A stretch of DNA of 14,012 nt from an uncultured bacterium. GTDB taxonomy: Bacteria; Patescibacteriota; Gracilibacteria; BD1-5; UBA6164. A program made the position numbers and the translations under genes. Below are positions 1-8,438 of this stretch, in pieces (position 1 is the first letter of the stretch; the number at the start of each line of letters is the position of its first letter). The DNA lies in assembly GCA_947311335.1 (NCBI GenBank), contig CAMZKR010000076.1, positions 1 to 14,012 of the forward strand, written 5' to 3'. The notes beneath the pieces were generated by a model. The model saw only the letters and a list, made by a program, of their open reading frames with translations. It did no database searches and was not told where the DNA came from.

Positions 1-224
1 AATTTTACATTGCTTATTTCAACAAAATTTCAAGATACGATATTGTATATTGATAAAAATAAAAATAATATATTATCAAATTTTGAATCAGAAGTAATTG
101 ATTCAGAAGAAAGTCCATTACTAATATAACTAATAAATTCTCTATTTGTTAATTTCTTATTTTTATTTTTATCAATATACAATATCGTATCTTGAAATTT
201 TGTTGAAATAAGCAATGTAAAATT
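1..224. repeat. Perfect 68-bp inverted repeat (arms 1-68 and 157-224)
   Basis: The sequence at 1-68 is the exact reverse complement of 157-224, with an 88-base loop at 69-156. It stops at position 69/156, where the bases no longer pair, and it may extend beyond the left edge. Both arms are in the giant gene; the right arm encodes the EF-hand start (ISTKFQDTILYIDKNKNKK), and the left arm therefore encodes its antisense, a less protein-like string (NILFLFLSIYNIVS). Confidence 0.95.
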
Positions 225-3200
225 ATGTATAGAATTATTAAGTTCTGTAAATAATTGTGTTTTATTATCATTTTGTCAAATATTAATATTTGAAGGTACT
301 GTATTTCTAAAATCTAGGTCTTTTATAGATATGTTAAACATATTTACTACATCATTAGCAAAAATATTTAAAGGTTTTGTTACTTGTTTTACCATCCTAA
401 CAATAAAGTCTGTTTCAAATTCTAAATCAACATAAGTAGATATTTTTATAGCTTCAACTGAAGAGTATGTATACTTAGGAAAAGATAAATCTATAAAATC
501 AAACGGTAAATATCATTGTCTTTCCGTTAAAAAAGCAATTTGTTCTCAAGCTTTATGTTCTGGAAAAAATGGTAAATTATTAAGTAAACATTTTATTTTT
601 AAAATTAATTTTGCTATTTTTAAAATAATTTCAACTGCTCCATAAAGTTCTGGTATTTTTGGAGGTGCTGGTAAATTTGGTAAGCTTATTTCTGGTAATA
701 CAGGAATATCAGGAAGTTCTGGTAAATTAAATTTTGGAAGTTCTGGAAGTTTTGGTAAATTAATATTTATATTTGGAGCATCTGGTAAATATAGTTTTGG
801 TAATACGGGCAAGACAATCGGTCTTAAATTAAAATTAAATTCTGGTAAATATATTGTAAGTCACGCCTTTATATTATGAAGATCTATTATAATATCTGGC
901 CATTTAGGAAATTCTATTATAGGGATTTTAGGTATTATCATGCTTATTAATTTGATAAAATATCCTAATGTATCATTTCTTTCATTTTTACAAACATGAC
1001 ATTCTGAATCATAATCATTAAATATATCAATAAATAATTGCCAAGTCTTAAGTATTGCTTTAATTAATATATAAAGTTCTACCCAAGCTTTAAATCTTTT
1101 TCCATTTTCTGGAATCCATTCAAGAATTATACTAAATGCATTATCTATATTTTCAAGGATTTGTCATAACCGTCTCTCTCTAATATTTATTATTTTACTG
1201 ATTTTCTCTGGTGTTTTTTTATATTCTTCAAGAATCTCAATATTATTTTCAACAGAATTAATAAGTTTTGTTATATCTACAATAATATTATCTCCTATAT
1301 CTGTTGGGTCCCAATTTGTTTTTGCTTTATTTATTTCTTCTTGCCACTGAGATATAGCATTTTTCCAATCTATTATTATTCTATCTATTCAAGTTTCATC
1401 TATCCATGGAATATTTATATTAATTATATTTTGTTCAACAGTAACAAGAGGAATACTTCATAAAAACTCGTAAACAGCCTTTATTCAAGATACTGTTTCA
1501 GATATTCATAAATTTGATATTCATGTTATATATTCTATTTTTAAATCTATTGTATCACATTTAATCTTATTTATTTCACAATCTAATGATGCTTTTTGTT
1601 TTCTTAAACTGTCAATCTCAGTATTTTTTTCATTATTTTTTGATTTTTTATCTTCATTATATTTTTGAAACATTGATTCAAAATTATTTTTAAATCATTC
1701 CCATCATCCATCAAAAATTCAAGAAAAATCTGGTAATATAATATATATTGTTGGTAAATCTGTAATTTTATTAATTATCTCTTTTATTTGTCTATCAACC
1801 CAATCCATAAAAAATTCAGGGAATGCCATTATTCTTTGATTTTTAATTTTAATAGCATCAGCGCTAAAATCTCAATTCAATATCGCTTTTGTATCAACTG
1901 AAATTGATGTTTCCATATTATCTTCTTTTTGATTTCATATTTGCACTAAGGGTCAAGATTGAGAATGTCAATACTTCTTATTATTATCTTTATCTGTATC
2001 TTTTTGATAATTTCAATTTATAGAAGAATAATTTCAATTTTTATCCTTTTTTGGATATCACATTGAATTTGGTTTTCAATCATTAGTTCATTTACATCAA
2101 AAATATGGATATGCAATTATTATACAATTTCATCAAAGAACAATTGGCCGTACTCATTCTATTGGTAAAGCTCCTGCTTCTCTAGCTGGTCAGGTGAAAC
2201 AAACAGCCATTCACATTCATCAGGTTAATGTTGGAGTTACAAAAAGTCTAAAAAAATTACTTGGGTCGTCTATTCCTAACCGTCATCAAGCTGAAGTTCA
2301 AGAACATCAAGCTTTTAATGGACTAGGTGGCCATATAGCTGGTCAACAATAAGGTCAATATGGAAAATATGTAAAAACTGAAAATATAGGTAATCATTCA
2401 TTTATTTTAAATCAATCTCAAATAGGTTTTCAAAATAAAACTGGGTCTCATCAAGGAGCTAATGGAGCCCAATTTAATGGAGTGGATATACATCATCAAA
2501 ATCAACAATTAAATCAATCTATTAAATTATCTACCAACTCTACAGCATCATCAATTTGGTTATTTAATTTATCAAATGTTTTTCCCCATCACATAAATTC
2601 TTCTTTTCATTTTGATGAAGATCAAGAATAAGAACTACCAGTAGATGAAGATGAATCAGAAGCCAAAGAAGAGGGAATTAGTATTGCTAATTTTCAATTT
2701 GAATCAGATATTGGAAACCACATAAATTCTCATTGGTAATTTTTTTGCTTAGTATTTGGAACACTATAAGTATATGTTCATTCATCACAAGTTGCTTTTA
2801 CTATACATGCTCATCATGAACAATAACTTCATCATACTTTAGAAAAAAGATATGTTGGTCTATTTCCATTTGTATTTCAAATATAATTTCAGATTTCTCA
2901 TTGAACTGTTACGACACAACTTGTAGCTCCACCAGCTTCTTCACCTCATCATAACTCAGAAGTAAATTTAGAAGACAAAAGGACAACTAATTTTCAATCT
3001 GATTCTGATTTTGGTTTCCATACAAATTCTCATTGATATTCCTTTATTCATGCACTAGAAATATCATAAGTATGATTTCATTCATCACAAGTTGCTTCCA
3101 CTGTACATGCTCATCATGAACAATAACTTCATCATGGTTTACTAAAACGAAATGTTGGTCTATTTCCATTTGTATTTCAAATATAATTTCAAGATTCTCA

Positions 3201-6200
3201 ATCAACTGTTATACTACACGTTGTTCCATTTGATGAAGATTGACAACCTTTTATTGAAGAAAAAGTATATGAAGATTCATCAAATCATATAACTTTATCA
3301 TCTAAATCTGGTATACAATCATTATCTTTATCTTTATTTAAATCTTTAAGAGTTGAATTAGAATATTCTTTCAATTGACTTGTATCCATTTTTTCTGCAC
3401 TAAGAGTATTTCAATTTTCATCTAAAACTCCTGTTAATATTCAATCTATATAATCTGGCATTCAATTTCAATCTTCATCTATTGATAATCGTTCTAATTC
3501 CGATGGTAATTTTACATCTTCTTCTTTTATTTCTGGGGATATTTCAAAATTATTATAATTTCTAGGTCATGTAGATTTATAAATAAGAGCGTCTTCTCAT
3601 TTATTTTCTTCACTTCACTTTATTATTATATCACCATATAAATCGTCTCCTGCTGTATCCTCTTCATATAATCATACTTGCATAAATCAATATTCTAATG
3701 GTAACATTTTTAGTTCTTGAGTTAATTTTATTTTTTCTCAAGAATTCAATGAAAATCATTCAAGTGAAACATTATAATCTCATTTTCAAGATGTAATAGT
3801 GACTTTTTTAGATGTAGATCCTGTTACTGTCAAATTTGTTATAGGAGAAAAGTTTTTGGGCAAATTAAACATTAATACTACATTATTCAAATTTGAAGAA
3901 GGAGATATTTCAATCTCAAAGTCAATTATATCACCTGCTTGCAAATATCAACCATTTCTATCTTTATATTTTTTATTTAATCAAATTTGTGAATATTCAC
4001 TAAAAATAAATGTTGTTTGACTTCCTCATGGATGTATATCTTTTTTTACATTGATGGTATCATTTTCACTACTGCTTCACGAATTATATGGTGTGTATGG
4101 TATATTTATATATCTATAATTATCTATCTTTTCTTCTCATTGTTGAATTAATCAATCATAGTAAACAGCCCAACCATCATTTGTTCAATTACCATTAAGT
4201 GAAACTCAAAAATCATTACTTACTTCTTTTTTTATAAAACTTGGTTTTTTAGAAATTCATCATCAGTAAAATATATTTAATTTTCATGAATCATCTAATG
4301 TTATTATATCATCTACAGAATCATTATCCATATCAAAAGTTTCTGCTTGAACTATATTTCAATCTATTAAAAAATCTTTTTCAAGAGAGAGTCTTGAAAA
4401 TTTCTTTTCTACATTATTCAATAAAAATGGTTTTGACTCATTATTTACAAAAAATATATCATCGTAACCATCTCATGTAAAATCACCAGTTTTTAATAAT
4501 CTTTCTGCTCATAAGTCAATTAAGTTTAATAAATCTCATTTATCTAAAAAATTTCAATGAATATTTTTATTTTCAAGTAATTTTATATATCAATCTTTTT
4601 TTACTAAAAGTAAATCTTTTCTTAAATCATTATTATAATCAAAAGTTTCAAAAGTTTCAATTTCCTTGTCATCTAATAATTTTCACAGTGTCGGATCAAA
4701 TAATCTAAGAGCATTTTCACTATTTTTATCTATATCAATTCCATTTCAATAAGATGATGGTATTAATACTGCTAATTTTCAATTTGAGTCAGATACTGGA
4801 AACCAAAAAAACTCACCTTCAGAATATTTTTCTCAAGGATTACTTACAGAATATGTTTTTGAATCTCTATCACAAGTTAATTCAATACTACATGTTTTTC
4901 AAGAACAATAATCTCATCATACTTTAGAAAAAAGATATGTTGGTCTTGCTCAATTCGTATTTCATATATATTCTCATTCTTCTCATGAAACTGTCACTAC
5001 ACAATTAGCTGATTGTTTTAATGTTGGTCTAATTTTTTTTAAAGAAATTACAGGATCTCATAAATTAATTAAAGAAAAACTCATATAGTCTTTTGTTGCC
5101 TCTCATACACTTTCTCAAGCAGAAAAAGCAAGTAATGTTTTATTTAATCATCCCCATCATATTCATGCTTTTTTTAAAAAATTTTCTATTCAATCTTGAT
5201 TCTCTTTATTAAAACTATTTAATTGTCATTCTGCCTTAAGTGGATCATTATAAAAAATAATTTCTCTATTTCATATTTTTCTTGTTCCATAAATTTTATT
5301 ATCAATATATATTATTATAGCATTACTTAATGTATTTAATTTAACATTTAATAAATTTTTTTCTCTTGTAATGTTTACATTTGTATCAATAAAATTTATT
5401 ATCATTTTTCATACTAAATCGTTCCCATTTTTTATTAAAAGAGATAAATATTTTTTTTCATTATTTTTATCAAGTTCTAAATATATATTTGATATTTTAT
5501 TTATTTCTCAATTTTTATTTATTCACAATACTTCTTTTCAATATTTATCAATTATTGATAATCCATTCGTATCATCTAATATAAAGTCATTATTTAAAAT
5601 ATCTATAATGATAGATGTTTTTTCTTTATCTATACAATCATTAATGTTTTCTTCTATACATTTATTTAATGCAAGATCTATATTTTGAAAATTATAATAA
5701 ACTTTTCATATATATGTATTTAATGCATCATTAAATAAATCTATATATAACCTATTATTTGAATCAATAGTAACCTCTGAAGCTATATCTTGAGTAGAAG
5801 AATTAGTTGACTCAACCATACTTGATAAAAGTCAGTTTGATTCAATAGCTATAATATTCTCGTAAGCATATGGATCATTAAGTATAGATGTAACTGACAA
5901 ACTTCTATTTCATTTATCAAAAAGCATCGCTGAAGATAAATTATCTTTTTTTTCTACATCTCAATAAGGTGCTCATAGTAAAAATGTGTATAAGGAATTA
6001 TATTTCCTTCCATTTATTTTTTCTTTATTCCAAAAATAAAAAGTATCTATTTTTCATGCATTATCTATTAATCAACTTATTTTTGTAAAATTAGTTGAAT
6101 CCCAAAAATCAAGTAATTGTTGTCTAATAATATTAGTTTGATTTAAATAATCTTTTGATTTTATTAATAATTTTCTTGAATCAAATTTAGATTCAAAAAA

Positions 6201-8438
6201 CGATGCTCATGTTGATGAAGTATTTACTTCATTAAAAAAATATATTCATCTATCTGTTAAAACATCATTATTTATCATTCCATAAACATTTTCTTTTAAT
6301 TCTCATCATGAAAATAAATGTTGTCAAGGAATCATTATTGTTTGATTTGGTATAGAATTACCCGATTGTCATACTTTAAAATATCATCTTCAAGGATAAT
6401 CTGTTCAATATATTTTAAAATTTGTTTCTCATTTATTTACTTTTTTTGTTTTTATTATAGGATTATGATTTTTAGATTGAATATTAGTTATTGCTCAAGG
6501 TAATAAAGCATTAGAAACAGATCAAACTCTATCTCAAAGTATTTCTAAATATAAACTTATATCACTTTTATTAAAAGCTTTATTTCAATATCTATCTCTT
6601 AATATTGCATATAAATTTGTATAATCTTTATTACTAGCTTCTATTTTATCTCTTGATAAAGATAATTCTATTTTAATTGGATCAAGTGGAAATATTGTTA
6701 TATAATCTTCTCCAACAGTATTAATTCATTCAACCCAAAATTCTATTTTTATATCTTCTCATGCTAAGTTATTTGTAGTAAGAGAAAATTCTCATTCTCC
6801 ATTTTCTATTTTTACAAATTTATTATCAATAGTTCCATAGAGTTTATTTACTTTAATATAAGCTATTGAATGAAAATCTGATAATAAATCTCATTTATTA
6901 TTATTAATTCTCAAAATATATTTTTTTGTATTTCATCAAACATAAAGATTTTTTTTATTTTCAGGAATAAACTTAATTTTTATATTATTTAATGTTTTTA
7001 TTGAGGTTGTATTTGATGCTATCTCTTTTCAATCTGTTTTATTTAATCTTAATATTATATTATTTTTTTCTTCTTCATCAGTAGATACTATATTAAATTT
7101 TTTATAACCTTCCAAAGATTTTCAAGATAATTTCTTTGTAAAATTTCAATTATCATCATAAAATAAAATTCAATCTCAGTCTATAATTAAATTAAAACCA
7201 TATAAATATCCTGTCGTTATATTTCAAAATTTATCGAGAAAATAAGCTATATGTGATGTAAATGTTTTTCATGTTTCAATTGTAGATGGAATCATTTGAA
7301 TATCTATATTAGATGCTTCCTCTGCTTGCAAAGTAATAATTTTCTTTACTTTATACCCATTAAAATCTGTTATTGTTATTTCAAATTCTCAAGACTCTTC
7401 GATTGCTAATATGTTTTTATAATTATTTAATGAATTTTCATTTATATTGTTTTCATTAAAAAAAGGTTTTCCATCTTTAAATATCCTGATATCTATAGGA
7501 TAGATTATATTATTTAAATTATTATCTTTAGAATAAGTTCATAAACTAATAACTAGTTTTTCTTTTGCTTTTGAAGAATTATTAACTTCAGTAATAATGT
7601 CTTCTATTGATTTCTTTTTATTATCAATTAAAAAAATATTAATATTGTCTGAAACAAGTAGTTTATCCTGTCATAACTCATAATCAAATGGTTTAGAATC
7701 AATAATTTTATATGTTTTTAAAGACATTTTATCTCATCTAACTTGTGCTGACAATAAATTTGATTCTAATAATATTTTTGTTTTTCACTCTGTATCCCTT
7801 GATTCTAATTTTGTTTTAAAGTATATATTAATATTATCTTGTTTTGTTGAAAAAAATGTTTTAGCCTCTAAATTTTGTACTCTTACTTTTGTATTAGAAA
7901 AATTAATATATTTTAATGTGTTTTTTAAATTATTTTCTTTATTAAAAAATTCATTATTTATATCATATATAGTTTCAACTCATCAAGTTCAAACTAATTC
8001 TAATTTTGCTAATTCAAAATCTATATAATTCGCTTTTGTTTCATCAATTCATAAAAGTTCTGCTTTTAATATTCATTTATCATTTATATAATATTTTGAA
8101 GAATCTGTAGAAAAATTTAAACTAAGTCCTGAATTTGAGATAAGATATAAATTATTAATAGATGATACTAATTTTCATTTCTTTATAGATCTATTATTAT
8201 ATGTTGTAGAATTATTGTTTGTTTTTTTTCTATTAGAGTAACTAACTCTTGGTGGAATTAAATTAGAAGTCCAACAATCTACAGAAGACATCCAACTAGT
8301 TATAGGAACGCCATCTGATGATCAACAAGTAAAACTTCAAGCTTTATTAGTTGATGTATTACTTGAACTATTTGAAGAAGATAAAAATGTATCTAATTTT
8401 ATATTTTTGATATTATATTTGAATATGGGTTCTTTTCT
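1..8438 (-). CDS. Giant surface protein, 3' part (at least 2812 codons, continues beyond the window)
   Basis: I read this frame triplet by triplet from 8438 to 3 and found no TAA or TAG, only TGA (Gly). The end lies outside the window. There is no ATG, GTG or TTG before Met at 8291, and the stretch upstream of that Met (Ser/Asn/Thr-rich, then Cys) looks coding, so it is not an independent gene but the continuation of the 8399-11272 frame after a -1 shift. Order of parts, in residues from 8438: Ser/Asn linker; beta-rich Ig-like modules, two of which (around 7170-7305 and 6541-6676) carry the invasin Big_1 pattern ending in DKFGN or DRYGN; a segment with GESVGEA and INLGDP (about 1105-1130) like the end of C25 domains; Cys-rich module; FG-GAP-like repeats; DUF11-like domain; thrombospondin-3-like sites; two Cys-rich modules; Gly/Cys segment; coiled coil; Leu-Pro repeat; EF-hand. 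Such a mix indicates an extracellular, Ca-dependent adhesin. Function is inferred; the frame itself is certain. Confidence 0.85.
138..173 (-). other. EF-hand Ca-binding loop
   Basis: The loop DKNKNKKLTNRE has D1, N3, N5, the small/basic position 7, hydrophobic L8, T9 and E12, the full EF-hand pattern, flanked by ILYI and FISYI as the two helices. It is in the same open frame as the rest of the giant protein. Part of it lies inside the inverted repeat. Confidence 0.75.
645..821 (-). repeat. Leu-Pro repeat (LPxLP) stalk
   Basis: About 59 residues dominated by LP, IP, AP and VP dipeptides every 3-4 residues, for example LPKLPELPKFNLPELP. The period keeps Pro in register and should form an extended, polyproline-like rod. 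Related but weaker spacing (IPKIPIIEFPKWPD) is seen just N-terminal, to about 930. A hydrophobic Ile/Leu/Lys helix follows C-terminally. Confidence 0.85.
2050..2520 (-). other. Gly/Cys/Pro-rich segment of the giant protein
   Basis: About 157 residues, starting with NCGFGGCISTPLNWAPLAPG and ending with NCIIIAYPYFGCKGTNDG. It is unusually rich in Gly (nearly all TGA), Pro and Cys, and has many hydrophobic stretches. I vaguely recall the CGFGGC..P.N.A.LAPG pattern from other CPR surface proteins but cannot name a family. It may be a disulfide-stabilised or membrane-associated domain. Confidence 0.5.
2667..2924 (-). repeat. Cys-rich 86-residue module, copy 3
   Basis: Layout: SCVVTVQG, IGNTNGNRPTYLFSK, GGSYCSGGAC, ATCDEG, QGEFMW, SNGKLAILIPSS. 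A Ser/Gly-rich linker follows. In its second half it resembles copy 1 (FP, SDSNGKLA, LIPSS), in its first half copy 2, which hints at a mosaic made by recombination. Confidence 0.85.
2970..3224 (-). repeat. Cys-rich 85-residue module, copy 2
   Basis: Same layout as copy 1: TTCSITVDG, IGNTNGNRPTFRFSK, GGSYCSGGAC, ATCDEG, QGEFVW, SDGKLVVLLSS. It sits directly N-terminal to copy 3, separated by a short Gly/Glu linker. DNA identity with copy 3 is long and obvious in the stretch encoding IGNTNGNRPT and CSGGAC. Confidence 0.85.
3285..3482 (-). other. Thrombospondin type-3-like Ca-binding sites
   Basis: Two acidic motifs: IDEDGNGMPDYIDG and, about 40 residues later, NKDKDNDCIPDLDD. Both follow the DxDxDGxxD plan with PD after it, as in TSP3 repeats. 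They lie between the DUF11-like domain and Cys-rich copies 2 and 3. Such sites usually stiffen extracellular stalks when Ca is bound. Confidence 0.7.
3540..4060 (-). other. DUF11-like beta-sandwich domain within the giant protein
   Basis: Contains YLQAGDIIDFEIEISPSS, then NVVLMFNLPKNFSP and a Thr-rich strand region with ITNLTVTGST. The 'GD-hydrophobic-F/Y-x-I-x-I' start followed by an aliphatic-Leu-Pro strand is the pattern of DUF11/conserved-repeat domains of bacterial cell-surface proteins. Only one copy is seen. The match is by pattern and remains uncertain. Confidence 0.45.
4260..4680 (-). repeat. Three FG-GAP/VCBS-like repeats with Ca-site motifs
   Basis: Three units of roughly 45 residues: ETFDYNNDLRKDLLLVKKDG, LLKTGDFTGDGYDDIFFVNN and AETFDMDNDSVDDIITLDDS. 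Each has the spaced acidic loop (DxNxDxxxD or DxxGDGxxD) followed by a hydrophobic strand, the signature of FG-GAP/VCBS blades that bind Ca in integrin-alpha-like propellers. Three visible units are too few for a full propeller unless more diverged blades flank them. Family assignment by eye. Confidence 0.7.
4752..5009 (-). repeat. Cys-rich 86-residue module, copy 1
   Basis: Protein pattern: CVVTVSG, then IGNTNGARPTYLFSK, GGDYCSGKTC, a third and fourth Cys (TCDRD), then EGEFFW and SNGKLAVLIPSS. Four Cys residues in fixed places suggest two disulfides in a small beta domain, which fits secretion. It follows the GDP segment directly and precedes the FG-GAP-like repeats. It is more diverged from copies 2 and 3 than they are from each other. 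Confidence 0.8.
8399..8438 (-). other. Frameshift junction inside the giant gene
   Basis: The two giant frames overlap here. The upstream frame reads IKIDTGSKEKNPYSN and stops at 8399. The downstream frame opens at 8438, right after a stop at 8439-8441, reading RKEPIFKYNIKNIKLD. Adding one A to the AAAA run at 8433-8436 (minus strand) gives DTGSKEKEPIFKYNIKN, a smooth join. The cause may be a real one-base deletion, a consensus error in a homopolymer, or slippage. I see no canonical X XXY YYZ heptamer that slips well in both codons. Confidence 0.7.

Noticed and set aside
546..812. Separate small Pro-rich gene
   Set aside because: It is simply an in-frame piece of the giant protein between two TGA (Gly) codons.
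2640..3260. CRISPR-like or transposon repeat
   Set aside because: The repeated DNA keeps the reading frame and protein pattern of the Cys-rich module, and there are no spacers, inverted ends or transposase.
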